This document shows positions 34,601-46,927 of a stretch of DNA of 64,000 bases, in pieces. Below the pieces are notes generated by a model, which searched no databases, had not been told where the DNA came from, and saw only the letters and a list, made by a program, of their open reading frames with translations. This stretch comes from Cryptomeria japonica. Lineage: Eukaryota > Streptophyta > Pinopsida > Cupressales > Cupressaceae. The DNA lies in contig NC_081413.1 of assembly GCF_030272615.1 (NCBI RefSeq), positions 554,553,136-554,617,135 of the forward strand. Reading direction: 5' to 3'. Made by a program: the position numbers and the translations under genes. Position 1 is the stretch's first letter; the number at the start of each line of letters is the position of its first letter.

Positions 34601-37456
34601 CTACCAAATATCAACATCATAGTGGATCTGACAGCAGGACATGCCATGCTTTCACTCATGGATGGCTTTTTAGGATACAATCAAATAAAGATCACACCAG
34701 AGGACCAACATAAGACAGCCTTCACATATCCATGGGGCACATATTGCTGGAATGTAATGCCCTTCGGTCTAAAGAATGCAGGAGCAACCTATCAAAGAGC
34801 AATGACCACCATCTTCCATGACATGATGCATACTATGATGGAAGATTATGTTGATGACTTACTAGAAAAGTCACTCACCAGAGAAGGGCATCTCAACATA
34901 TTAGATAAAATATTTGATAGACTAGAACAATACCGTGTTCGACTCAACCCAAAGAAATGTGTCTTTGGAGTGACCTCTGGGAAGCTTCTAGGATACATTG
35001 TCTCAAGCAAAGGTATTGAGGTCGATCCAGCAAAGGTTAAGGCAATCATGGACATGCCACCTCCAAAGAATATCAGTCAGCTAAGGACACTACAAGGACG
35101 GCTCCAATCTATCCGCAGATTCATCGCACAATTGGCTGATAAGTGTCACCCATTTACACACCTACTACACAAGAACATCCGCTTTCAGTGGGATGCCCGA
35201 TGCCAGCAAGCATTTCAGATGCTTAAAGACTATCTCATGAATCCACCATTGTTGATGCCACTAGATCCAAGTAGACCATTGTTACTCTATATCTCAGCAA
35301 CAAGTACAACATTGGGTGTACTACTGGCACAACATAATGCAGAAGGAAAAGAGTGTGTTGTTTACTACATTTCTCGCACACTGGTGGGCTATGAACTCAA
35401 TTACACACCTATTGAGCGAGCTTGCCTAGCAATAATATTAGCAGCCACTAAACTGAGGCACTATCTATTAACACACAAAGTACAACTCATTGCAAAGATT
35501 GATCCACTCAAGTATTTACTCAGCAAAGCAGCATTGACAGGTCGCTTGGCCAAATGGGTAATGATTCTAAGTGAATTTGACATCGAGTACGTGGACCATA
35601 AAGCTATCAAAGGTCAAGTTATTGTAGATCAGTTGGCCAATGCACCACTCATAGGAGATCATCCTCTTATTTCCAATTTTCCAGATGAAGAGATATTTAT
35701 GATCACAACAACACAACCATGGAAATTATACTTTGATGGTTCATACACTAGGCACGGCTCGGGGGCAGGCATTCTATTTATCACACCTCAGGGTGATAGC
35801 ATCCTAAAGTCTTACAGGCTCACATTTCCATGCACAAACAACATAGCAGAGTATGAGGCCTTGATCACAGGACTCAGGTTAGCCATACAATGGAAATTAC
35901 AAGAACTGCAAGTATATGGCGATTCCCAACTAGTCATTCGACAAGCAACAGATGAATATCAGATCAAAGATGATAAACTCATGCCATATAAGCAAATGGT
36001 GGACACTCTAAAGACATCATTTACTACTATCACTTTTGAGCAGATACCAAGAGATCAGAATCGAGCTGCTGATGCTATGGCTACCATCGCATCTCTCCTA
36101 GATCTTCCACAAAATTCAACACGCTATGAGTTCTTGGTAGAACAACTTTGGATCCCCGAATCCGAGATGATATGTCACCTTGTCAGTTCTGAATCCCCAT
36201 GGTATGGTGAGTTCTACACTTATCTCCGCGATCACACCCTTCCTCCCAACCAATCGAATAACCAACGTAAAACCTTCATTCGCCAAACTGCTCGATATAC
36301 CATTATTGCCGAAACCCTATACCAATACAGTCTTGATGGTACTCTCCTTCGATGTCTGGAACAAGATGAGATAACAAAGGCCTTAGAAGAAGTCTATGAA
36401 GGAATTTGCAGGACTCACTCAAGTGGTCCGTCACTAGCCAAGAAACTCCTGCGCAATGGATACTATTGGCCATCTATGGAAAAGGATTCCTACTACTTTG
36501 TCAGAAAATGCAAGAAATGTCAAGTTCACGGTGACCTACTACATGCACCAGCACAGGAACTGCAACCAATCACAACACCATGGCCTTTTTGTCAATGGGG
36601 CCTTGACCTTGTGGATAAGATTCATCCATCTTCATCCAATGGCCATAAATTCATTATTACCGCCACCGAATATTTCACAAAGTGGATCAAAGCTGTTCCA
36701 CTTACCCAAGTCATCGGCAAGAAGATCACCTCATTCATCCTCAACTACATCATCTGTCGGTATGGTGTGCCCATGTCCACCATCACAGATAACGGTCTTC
36801 CTTTCAAAAATTAGGATGTCCACGAACTTTGTGAGAAATTTCATATCCAACACCACTTTTCCACTCCCTATTACCCACAAGGAAATGGTCAGGCTGAAGC
36901 ATCCAATAAAAACATATTGAGGATCCTAAAGAAGATAGTCAATGATGCCGGCCATGATTGGCATGTTCAATTGAATCCAATGCTATGGGCATATCAAACT
37001 AGCATTCGAACCCCTACAGGTGCAACTCCTTATTTGTTGGTCTATGGTGCTGAAGCTATCTTACCTATTGAGGTCGAGATACCATCCTTACGGGTTTCCT
37101 TGCACAATCTCATCTATGATGAAGCATTCAGAGTCTCACGCCTTTAGGACTTAGAGTTACTTGATGAGAAGCAACAAGCTGCATACAATCACCTCAAATC
37201 CTATCAGCAGTGCATGAGTAGAAGCTACAATCACCGAGTTAGATCTCGTACCTTTGAGGTAGGTGATCTTGTTCTACGAGAGAATCCTCGCAACCAACCA
37301 AACAAAGAACATCAAGGCAAGTTTGAATCAAACTGGCTAGGCCCATATGTTGTCACTGCTGTATTCGGGTTCGGGGCATATCAGTTGGCTACATCAGAAG
37401 GAGAACCACTTGCAGATCCAATCAACAACATGCACCTCAAACAGTTTTATACCTAA
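31691..37456 (+). pseudogene. Inner Tat pol: protease, G-patch, RT, RNase H, second RNase H, integrase
   Basis: Same frame as gag, ending TAA at 37,454-37,456; the whole polyprotein is about 2,424 codons. Domains by residue from 30,182: retropepsin near 683 (LINNGAGLNIC; the catalytic Asp is Asn here, Asp in the outer copy), G-patch 936-976, RT about 1,420-1,600 with YVDD at 1,556, degenerate RNase H about 1,695-1,790, archaeal-type RNase H about 1,845-1,980 (YFDGS, AEYEAL, YGDSQL, DQNRAAD). Integrase runs from about 2,070 with GLDLVDK, ITDNG and GQAEASN, followed by a C-terminal GPYVV domain. Stops lie at 32,804, 32,813, 32,876, 33,644, 36,812 and 37,145. The double RNase H identifies the Tat lineage. 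It is inactive. Confidence 0.93.
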
Positions 37457-38611
37457 GCTGAACAGAGCATCAGGCTCCCCTACATACCAGAAAATACCAA
37501 AAACATTCAGAAAAATGTCCTAAAGAAATACAAAAACATTCAAAAAAGTAAAGAAAAATCATGCATCCAAACGGTGAACAACCACTCCGGTGGCACCTTG
37601 GGTAAGTGCGATGGTGAAAACCTGGCAAACAGACGCCACTCGTAAAGACTATGGCTCCAGTATCTTTCAGGCTCGTTGCAATCATATTCATACATACACA
37701 CATCCATCCATCCAAACCATGGCTTGCTATTTGATCTGCAACAAAGAGAAAGTACTTCATGCATCTTGCATCCCACCCTATCATAGTCATGTCTACACTT
37801 GGGGGCAATACCCTTAAAAATTCTAGAGGATGGAAGTGGATTCTACATTACTGGTGATTCATTGGCAAAAACATTTGAAAATGTCTCACAAAAATCCAAA
37901 AACATTCGAAAATGTCTCACAAAATCCAAACAAACATTCAAAAATGTCTCACAAAATCCAAAAACATTCAAAATTGTTCCACAAAAGTCCAAAAACATCG
38001 AAAAACCATCAAAAATCACACAAAAACATGGCAACACCTTGTACATAGTCATCCAAGCAGACACCAAAACCAACATTGACAAATACTCGCACGATGATCA
38101 CTTATCAAAAATTGACCAACACAAATCGACATCGACAATCAAACTGTCTTCAACAAGGATGCATACTTCCTTACCAAAACACAAACAAAAATGACGTTTT
38201 CTTTGACAAGAAAATTATGTTAAGCTATCAAATACTTGGTTGATTTGTGAGTAATTCATTCATTTATTTGTATCAGGATCTTTCAGGATTGTTTTGTATC
38301 GTTTGTGCATTACTTCCGATGAAGTACTGGGGCATGTACTAATGGTGTCTACGTGGGAAGTTCACCAAACTACATGATCTTATGCCAAATGCAGGTATAG
38401 ATCATTGCATCTTGTTGACTACAGCGTATACCTCGACCATATGAGCATGAACCATTACCAAGGATCCATATTCTTTATTCTTTATGTATATACTATTTGT
38501 TTGTAGGTACAATTCTCTTTCTTTGGTTCCTCCTACCTCATCCAAACTGGATAAAGATTTTATCTCTTATTACGGTATGCACTTGTCTTAGGATATGATC
38601 AGCCTAAGATC
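37457..38611 (+). other. 3' region of inner Tat element with possible small ORF and ~31-bp repeats
   Basis: The sequence after pol is strongly conserved with the outer copy (for example 37,560-37,670 against 15,800-15,910). An open frame at 37,799-38,194 contains GSGFYITGDSL and HGNTLYIVIQADTK, matching the outer 3' ORF at both ends. The repeats between (37,871-37,998, units 30-32 bp) have drifted out of the ten-codon register. I do not call a gene here. Small overlapping frames are shadows. Confidence 0.5.
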
Positions 38612-39505
38612 TGTAAGGAAGTTAAGTAGCGGAAACAACTTCCTACACTAACCTTGAGAGGAGGGTAATGCAAAAAATTTTCAGATCATTATAACAGTTA
38701 TAGAAAATAGAAATAGATATAATAGCAATCATACCACAACACAGTGATTTACGTGGGGAAAACCCTTTCGGGAGAAAAACCCCACCCTCCAAAAGCAGCT
38801 CAATATTTTATTCAGCAATCAAAAACAGATTACAAAATACTTGCAGAGCAAGCTCTTCGCAGGAGTATCACTAATCAGAGATTCAGAGGCAACTCAATAG
38901 CCATAGGACTCTTACACACAACCTCTATCTCACACACCTCATAAATAGGAGATACAATACAAGAAACCGTCAAACGGTATTACAAAACCATGGGCTAAAA
39001 CCACCCAATAAAGTGTAGCCGACCTTATCTCCCTTCTAGACGCCCTATGACATGTTAAAGCACACATCAACACGTGTCGCTCCCTTTTACAGCTTATTTA
39101 TATATCCGATACAAATTATTTTTCCTATTTTAGGAGTACAAACTTCCGGAGGCCATAACTTGAGAACCGGGTGTCCGATTGACGAACCGTTTGAAGCGCC
39201 GGAAAGCTCGCAAAGTGCTCTATCACCTCGTAACCCTCTTTGCCGGTTATGGCCACTTTTCAGGGTGTTTCGGAGCCTCTAAAGTCCCCAAAATTAAGTT
39301 TAAATATTTTATTGCACCCCTCCAAGACGAAAACTTTAATATCTTCAAAACTAGCTCTGACCTTGCGACGAAACTTTACCGGAATGCTTATCTAGCCAAC
39401 CAGAAGCTTCAGGGAGAGTTTCGCACCATTTCGTGCTCAAATGAAAACTTACTATAAATAGTAACCTCGCATAAATGCAAGGTTGAGACACCATTTTTCT
39501 CAACA
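38612..39505 (-). mobile_element. 894-bp solo LTR, copia-like, inside the inner Tat element
   Basis: Plus strand starts TGTAAGG and ends CTCAACA, flanked by AGATC at 38,607-38,611 and 39,506-39,510. The outer copy has the uninterrupted site at about 14,890. Read on the minus strand it begins TGTTGAGAAA and has the 'gggttttccccacgtaaa' block common in plant copia LTRs, so I set minus orientation. There is no internal domain. It arrived after the inner element, so it is the youngest dated event here. Confidence 0.88.
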
Positions 39506-40767
39506 AGATCAAGGAGGATGATCCAAGTCATGCATGAAAGGAGATAATCCTTGTCTGTTCCGCAAGCAATACTCAGGTCAACTTGATCCATTATATCAAG
39601 TTGCTTGTATTAACTTGCTATATCAAATCCATGTAAGAAATACTCTAGTCATCTTGAATCTTTATGTCAAGTTGCTTGTATTTTCTTACAACATTTTAAA
39701 GCTCAATGATGAAAAATAAAGCACCATGGATCGTCATTCCATCTCATCTGTATATATTGCATTTTGTTGCATTCCACCCATCCATACATTCATAATAGTT
39801 GCATATCATGCATACATAGTCATAATAATGCATACTCTATTTTACTCATCTTCTTCCATAGGACTCGGTCCTAGTCCTCCATATCTTCTATCTCACATCG
39901 AATCCCCCCTCACCCTCCCTATCTTGATCATCAACATCATCCTATTCCCTTCATCGCTTCCCATCCTCACTCATCCACAAAATTAAGCCAGTTACTCTGT
40001 CTACACAGTCTACACAGATACATCGACTCCCACACACCTAGACTATCAACAGATACTATGATCAAGTATCTTCGGGTCTCAATAGGTAATCAATCATGGT
40101 ATCCTAGACTACATTAGGCATTTATCATAATGACCTAGTCTCAATGGGGTTGCCATGATTCCCCACAACCATCCATCACATGCACACATTATCAATCGAT
40201 CAACCAATCAAACACAATCCATCGGATAATTACATCAATTGTCTACGTCTCAATGAGTATTTTGCTTCATATACCTTGACTTCATCGGACAATTACATCA
40301 ATTGTCTAAGTCACATCAGGTCACTTTGATTCACTTACTCAGACTTTATCATGTCCAAGTGACCAACTGACATCAATTGTCAGGCTTTGACTTGACCGGG
40401 GCAATTAAACTGATTGCACCAAATTGTCCAACCAATTTTGCTCAATTGTATAGCATCAATCCAAACCCCACACTACATCTGCTACGTATCTCTTGCATGA
40501 CCTAAGGGTACTTGCTGGCTTGTTGTTTCTTCATATTCACTCCATTTTCTCCCATTCTTTCATCATTAGTTCTAATTTCTTCTATTCTACCTCCCCTCCA
40601 CTTTTCATTCTTTTTCGAGAGATCACTTGATTTTTCAAAACATTCAGCCCATCTCTTGAAGGGGCATACCACCCATTAAATTTACATTTTATGGGGCATT
40701 TCTTCACACCTATTTTTCTTTTTTTGAAATGACGCGATAAAACCACACCGTCTCAAAGAAGGGCAAA
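39506..40767 (+). other. 3' untranslated end and polypurine tract of the inner Tat element
   Basis: Homology with the outer copy continues to about 39,740, then ceases. The remainder is non-coding, rich in 'cat' and 'caattgtc' motifs near 40,200-40,400. AAAGAAGGGCAAA at 40,755-40,767 directly precedes the 3' LTR and is the polypurine tract. Confidence 0.75.
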
Positions 40768-42608
40768 TGTAGTCACATAAATCTGTCCACTTAATTAAAT
40801 GAATATTTAGTATTTATTTGATTATTTAACCATCAATCAATAATTAATTAAATTAATATTTAATTAATTCATCTTAACCCTCTTCTCCTATTAATTAAAT
40901 AAATTATTCAATTTATTTGATTTAATTCACTTAACCAAATTCAGACCATTAATTAAATAAATAAATCATATTTGTTTAATTAAATCTTCTCTCACATTTA
41001 AATAAATTAATATTTATTTAAAACCCCCAAAATCTCATCTCTCACATTTAAATAAATTAACATTTATTTAAATCACCTTTATCGTCTACCCACTTGCATT
41101 TTCCTACAAATGCAAGTTGCACAATTATTTTAAATAAATTATTTATTTAAATCACCTTTATCCTCCACCCACTTGCATTTTCTTACAAATGCAAGTTGCA
41201 CAACTATTTTAAATAAATCATTTATTTAAATCACCTTTATCCTCCACCCACTTGCATTTTCCTACAAATGCAAGTTGCACAACTATTTTAAATAAATTAT
41301 TTATTTAAAATCCTATTTATCCTCACCCACTTGAAACCTTTAATGGTTTCCCTTAAAGTCTTCAAACTAGATGGCTTTAAAGTCTTCAAACTTGATGGCT
41401 TCCTTCTATAGTCTTCTTAAGCCTTTAATGGTTTCCCTTAAAATCTTCAAACTTGATGGCTTTAAAGTCTTCAAACTTAATGACTTCCCTTAAAGTCTTT
41501 TTAAGACTTTAATGGTTTTCCTTAAAGTCTTCAAGCCTTTAATGGTTTCCCTCAAAGTCTTCAAGCATTTTAATGCTTTATCTTCTTTTTTCTCATTTAA
41601 ATAAATTAATATTTATTTGAATATTTATCCAAATGCAAATTACACCATTTAATTGAAATAAATGATTTTATTTTAATTGAAAATACCAAAATTCCTCCCA
41701 CTTGCATTTTCCTACAAAATCCACTTGCATGCCTAAACCCCTTCTAGATTCTTCTAAACCCTTCCTAATTAACCTAATCCATCCCCTAAATATTGTCACA
41801 TTCCTAAGCAAATTGGAGTCACTTCTCAAAGACTCCAAAGTCTTTGAAAAGCAATTAATGATTTGTGTGTTCAACAAATTAACCTCTAAAGTCTTCCAAA
41901 CCACTTATGGCTCTTACATGACCATTAATGGTTAATTCCACTTGCACCCATGGTTAAGGACTTTGACCCCTAACTTAACCCTCATGTAACCCATATGTCT
42001 CTTCAAAGCATTTATTTCTTTGACTAGGGTAGCCATCATGTCCCCTCAAGCATTTAATGCTCCTTATCTCTCCTCTCAAGCCTCCTCATGGTGACATTTG
42101 TCAACATGGGATTGGGTTGAAAGTCTCACATGGATTGAATATCTTTCAATCCTAACCCTTGTTAAGATTACTCAATCTTAACTCTTCATTTCCCTATTTC
42201 TTCTATAAATAGAACCCTTCTCCTCAAGCAAAGAAGAAGCATTAGAGTATTGTTGTTATACTGGCATTAGCATAGAGCTTTCTCATAGCATCACTATCTA
42301 CACTTACATAACATTTGCTTATCATATTCAACCATATTGAATCTCCATATGGCATCCATGGCTAGTGCTAAAAGCTGAGAGCTACACTCATTTGGGACTT
42401 GGAGAGGAGAGGAACAAGGGAGGAGCAACTATGAGCATCTTGATTAGCTATTTTATTCTATGTTTATATGCTTTCTATTTCATGCTTAATATCTCTCTTG
42501 ATATGCCTATTTAGGATAATCTTTTGTTTCTAACATTAACATTTGTTTCTTGTGCTCTTGTGTGTGTTGCCATCAAACAGATTTTCTAATCCTTTTTGCA
42601 GAGCATCA
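40768..42608 (+). repeat. 3' LTR of the inner Tat element (1,841 bp)
   Basis: Same length as the 5' LTR, with about eleven substitutions and no indels by eye. It carries the 79-bp units at 41,070-41,306 and the TATA box at 42,203-42,212. Confidence 0.96.
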
Positions 42609-42613
42609 GGTGG

Positions 42614-44198
42614 TATCTGTGTTTCTCCCTGAAGTGGAAGGACCCCTTTGATCATGTGATGGAAGTGGATTTTTAAACATGATATGATCATTGTTTGTTG
42701 TCTTTGGGTCATGTCCTTCAATCTCGATTTCACCTCGGTCAAGAAGATCCTAAATAAGATCTTTCAATCTGTGACAATTTCTTGTCTTATGTCCTTTCCC
42801 TTGATGGAAATCATAATGTTCATTATCCCTCCACCATTAAGGTTTGACTTGAGGTTCATAATTTGATGTTTTGGGTAAGGTTACCAGATTTTGAGAAACC
42901 AGTTGTCGTAATACTGTTTCGATGGGTTCCTCTAAGGGAGTGTATGTTCGCTTTGGTTTTTGTTGACGCGGTCTAGGTTCATCCTGAGATGTGATGTCCT
43001 TAATTTAGAGGAGCAATTGTGTTAGTTTGAGGTGGGGGATTCAGTCTTGCAAATTGAACTACAGGTTGTGCACTTTTGATAGTTCTTGCATCCACAACCC
43101 CGTCGTTGACGATATTTTTGTTTTCGTTCCAGAAGCTTGGTTTGTCACTATTGAAACGTGGGCAAGGGCCATCCTTTGGTTCATTGTATATTTTTGTAAG
43201 TCCTTTCTTGATGAGAGCCCGCTCGCATTTTAAGCCTTTGGTGATCATGTCATTGAAAGAGTCTGTGTCTTTTATGTCTAGGTGAAATTCCATTTCTTTG
43301 TTTAAGCTGGAAACAAATATTTCCACTAGTTCTTGTTCAGGTAACTGAAGAGAACGTCTGCTAGACATTTGATGCCATTGTTGCAGAAAGACTGAAAATA
43401 GTTCACCTGGTTTTTGTTTAGTGTTACATAGATTAGCCATGGTGATATCACGTTCAATGTTGTGTGAGTAATGTGCCAAGAATTTCTGGACTAACTCTTC
43501 AAATGTCCTAATGCCACCTGGTAATCAGGAAAACCATGATGTGGTTGTTCCTCCCAAGTTTTGGGGAAAAATTCGCATTAGGTATGTATCCTCGTATGCC
43601 ACTTTGAGGCAAGCTGAATGAAATTCTCTAACATGATCACGAGGATCTCCTTTTCCTCTATACTTTTCAAACTTGGGTGTTTCGAACCCTCGTGAAAAAG
43701 GTGGCATATGAAGATTCCTATCAAAGGGATAGGGACAAATGTCATTGAGTGAGAATTGATTCGTTTTTACACCACTATGAAGTTGTTGGGCGATATTTTG
43801 ACTTGTTGCCGCAACATTTCTATTTCACTTGGAGGAGGAGGAGGTGGGGGATTACCTTGATGAAAGTTGTATCTAATGTGCTCTCGACCTCTTTCATCCT
43901 CATTACGACTTTGATGTTATGATGCTTGTCTTAGTTGCGCAAGGTCAAAGTCAGAGGGGAGTTTGGCTCCTCCTTGAGCAAGTTTTAAAAAGTGAGCATG
44001 AACATTACTCTTGAGTATTTCATCAAAAATTCTATTGAAGAGAGGGTTGTGTTGCGTCCTTTCTATTGTCGTAGGAGTAGGAGTGTCTGGATTGTCATCA
44101 TTTACGTTTCCTCCAAGGGCTTCTTGGAATTCATTGATATTTTCCTCCTCTTCCTCTTCAATTTCTTGTTGTCTAGACCTGGACCTGGTATGAGCCAT
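42614..44198 (-). pseudogene. Outer Tat gag (broken), cut by the inner element
   Basis: The minus-strand start MAHTRSRSR is at 44,198. It has the same acidic N-terminus, Pro-rich stretch and gag core as the inner copy, in several frames separated by stops near 43,916, 43,800 and 43,524. The knuckle region near 42,800 reads H-Y-D-F-H-Q-G-K-G-H, so the first Cys has become Tyr. The TGA (31,049) of the inner copy is Gln here (CAA). The frame stops at the GGTGG duplication and resumes at 25,633. Confidence 0.88.
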
Positions 44199-44643
44199 TT
44201 TGTTTACAAGTTTTTGTTGAAGTTGGGTGAAAATGATGATGAGTTGTTGATGAAATGAGAGATTTATGGTTGGTGTGGTGTGTTTTGCATACGGATCTCG
44301 AGCACTTTGGAGGTAAATGTGACCAAATTTTTCTTCTTGATTTGCTTGTTGTGTTTGATTGACAAAATTTGATGTGAGAAGGTTTAGATAAATATGAGAT
44401 GTATTACAGACTCAACTACCTAGTAATGAGAGGATTGCACTCATAGACTAGTTTTAACCTGCGTAGAAATGCCTCGTAGGATGAGTTTATCCTAGATGTA
44501 GAGACACTCTAAAAAGTGATGTATTGTATTTGATTCAATCAATATCGAAAATAGAACCTAGGATAAAAACCTCTTTAATGTTTTGAGAGTTTGAATGGAT
44601 TTGATGAGATGTGAATGTCATAATGAATGAAATGTTTTTAACT

Positions 44644-45027
44644 TCAATAAAAGCTTTGTGTCACATATGGGACAAATTCTTCTTCTTCTCTTTCAAGAGT
44701 TGGTGGTTCTTCCCAAGCTACATTATATGTGATGCAAATGTCTGGAAAGAAGTCAGGATTGCTCTTGCCTCCTTTGTTTTTGTGATAACTCAAAGCTCTA
44801 TATTGCATTGAAGCTCGGCAGTTTAATGACTCTTGATCAAATTCGTTTGATTTTCCTTGAAGATAAAGATGCATGTGACGTAGAAAATCTCTATGAGAGA
44901 CAAAGATTTGTCTATTTCGATAGAAGAATTTCCTCCTTTTGATTAAACCCTTTGAGCTTAATGGTCTTCTTTTTAAGTTGATGTGTTGATGAAGATTCTT
45001 CTTTCTCAAGATGTGAAGAATGGTCAT
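44644..45027 (-). CDS. Conserved 127-codon ORF upstream of gag (outer copy, open)
   Basis: The minus-strand frame begins MTILHILRKKNLHQ and ends TQSFY then a stop. It matches the inner 29,355-29,738 end to end without indels, although the surrounding leader does show length changes. It is basic in the first half, acidic (LEREEEEF) near the end, with no membrane segment and no recognised domain. It lies about 450 bases before the gag start, on the same strand and LTR transcript. Ogre ORF1 occupies this position in related elements; similarity to it cannot be tested here. The old copy being open while the younger one is stopped suggests the frame was intact in the shared ancestor. Confidence 0.45.
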   Translation of the reverse strand: MTILHILRKKNLHQHINLKRRPLSSKGLIKRRKFFYRNRQIFVSHRDFLRHMHLYLQGKSNEFDQESLNCRASMQYRALSYHKNKGGKSNPDFFPDICITYNVAWEEPPTLEREEEEFVPYVTQSFY

Positions 45028-46905
45028 ATAGTTTGATACTTTTCTCTTTGTTTTTGATCTTTTTGGTGGTGTTTGAAAATGTTTATGTTGAATGAATACT
45101 TGTTCTTGGAATTTGATTTTTTATTTTTCTTTGACAAGAAAACAAAGCAAGCACACAAACACAAGAATGTTGCCTCAAAAGGCACAAATAAGTATGGGTC
45201 TAGATCAACCCAATCCTTGGAATTTTTATGACCCTTTCCTTTAAGTTTATTTTTGGGTGTTTTCCAAAGCCTGAAGTTGGCTCAATTTGCACTGGTCTTG
45301 ACTTAAAATGAAAACACTTCAAACACTCTTTATCCCTAAGGTCAAATGGCCAGTTGTGATAAATTCAGCCCACATCTTGATATTTCTTCGACTTTGGTAC
45401 TACATACCTTATGAATCCCATCATGGCAGGTAAGGATGTGATATACTAAGTCTTGCACGAGCATAACAAATACATGATCCCTATGATGGGGAAGTCATCA
45501 CTTTCATCAAGCCACAAGTTACTTTTCAAAAAGCTATGTTTCTACTCAAGGAAATATGTATGGTGAGTATCTTGGGAGCAAAACCATCTATGCTCTTGCA
45601 CTGAATTATATCACAAATATCCTCAATCAATAGAACGGGTGGGCTACTACTTAAAGGTGTTTAGTAATGTTCGATATTTTTGGACATAAGTTCATTTTGC
45701 AGTGACTCACTTAAGAGCCTTGTAACTTGTGGTGGGGCCCATTTGTCCTTTCGGCAAGTTACACTGTAGGAACAACTATACCCAAGGCTACAAATTTCGC
45801 TCACACCTGATTTCTATACTAGCTCGAAGGATTTACCGCGCGAGGTTGTTCCCAAAAGTGATGTGTCTCTTGGCAGGCCTCTCTTTAAAAGATAAAACTT
45901 GAGTGTTACTAACACTTTTCTCTTGCACCTAGGACCACGAAAGCCAAGGGAGAGGATAGTGTGTGTTAGAAGTAAGACCACTCGACAAACTCTTTTGCAC
46001 AAGTTTGCCAAACACAAAATACACTTGTTCCTTTTAACTTGTCATTGCAATGATTTTTTTTATCTTTTTGGAGATGTTGCTCCAATAATCATGTTCTTTT
46101 TAACTTCAAAGGCAAAAAATGTTTGAGTAAACTAGAATTTTAAAATCCTGGTCAACTTAATTTGAAACATGTATGCATGAAGTAAATCACTTGCAAAATG
46201 AGACAAATGGATTGCTCCTTTTATTTGCACCAAAATTTGAAGTGTGGATTGTGAGTTTTACTTAAGTTTGATGCAATAAAAAGGAAATTTGTTTTTGTCT
46301 TGTTTTAAGCACCAAAAAGAGAGTGTATCCTAACTTGCAAGAAATAAATTTGTTCAATTTTAGAGCACCAAAACAAATTTTATCCTAACTTGCAAGAAAC
46401 GAAATGTTTGTTTTGTTCAATTTTAGAGCACCAAATGCAAAATTTTCACCTTTTAAACAATAAAAGAAGTTAGTTAAAAACCTGCACAAGAAACGAACGA
46501 TTAGGAAAATCCGAACCTATGGTGGGCTTCTACAAGCCTAAGAAAATTCACTTTTTTGGTTACATGGTCTTTTTTACAACGTTCTGTTACAATAGCACTA
46601 TTCTGTGTGTAAACAGAAGAGCTACGTAACACAAACGCGCTACAAGGAAGACAAAAGTACTAAAATAAGATATTTGTGCAGCAGGCCAAAAGCACTAAAA
46701 ACTAAACAACACCGCTAATTAAGAGATAAAAGCACTAGAGTATATTCAAAAGCGCTAAACTTTAGACAATAGCGCTATTGTATAAACAAAAGCGCTAAAA
46801 GACTAAATGACAATTGCGTTGTAACGTGAACAAAAGCGCCGAAGCGCGACCTGTGTGTCAATTTAAACAAAAAAAGTTAATAGTTGGTAGAAAACTTTTG
46901 TGTTG
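45028..46905 (-). other. Long 5' leader of the outer Tat element
   Basis: Homologous to 27,502-29,354. The segment nearest the primer site (46,570-46,860) is packed with AGCGCT, AGCACT and GCGC motifs spaced roughly 15-40 bases apart. No gene is called. The frame at 45,814-46,017 shares a peptide with the inner leader but does not stay open in register. Confidence 0.6.
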
Positions 46906-46925
46906 GATTCACGTCGGGTTCACCA
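46906..46925 (-). other. Primer-binding site of outer Tat element (tRNA-Trp type)
   Basis: Identical over 20 bases to the inner site (27,482-27,501), read on the minus strand, two bases from the LTR. Confidence 0.82.
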
Positions 46926-46927
46926 AA

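Larger units (their letters stand above)
25639..42608 (+). mobile_element. 'Inner' Ty3/gypsy Tat/Ogre-type retrotransposon, young and structurally complete
   Basis: It has two LTRs of identical length (1,841 bp), TG...CA ends, and GGTGG duplicated at 25,634-25,638 and 42,609-42,613. A 20-base primer site and polypurine tract are present, and one single-frame gag-pol. By eye the LTRs differ at about eleven positions, so insertion was recent. It sits in the opposite orientation inside an older copy of its own family, in the spacer between gag knuckle and protease. Despite its youth, gag-pol has eight in-frame stops, so it was probably dead on arrival and mobilised by a functional relative, or decayed very fast. 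It later received an 894 bp solo LTR. Confidence 0.97.
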
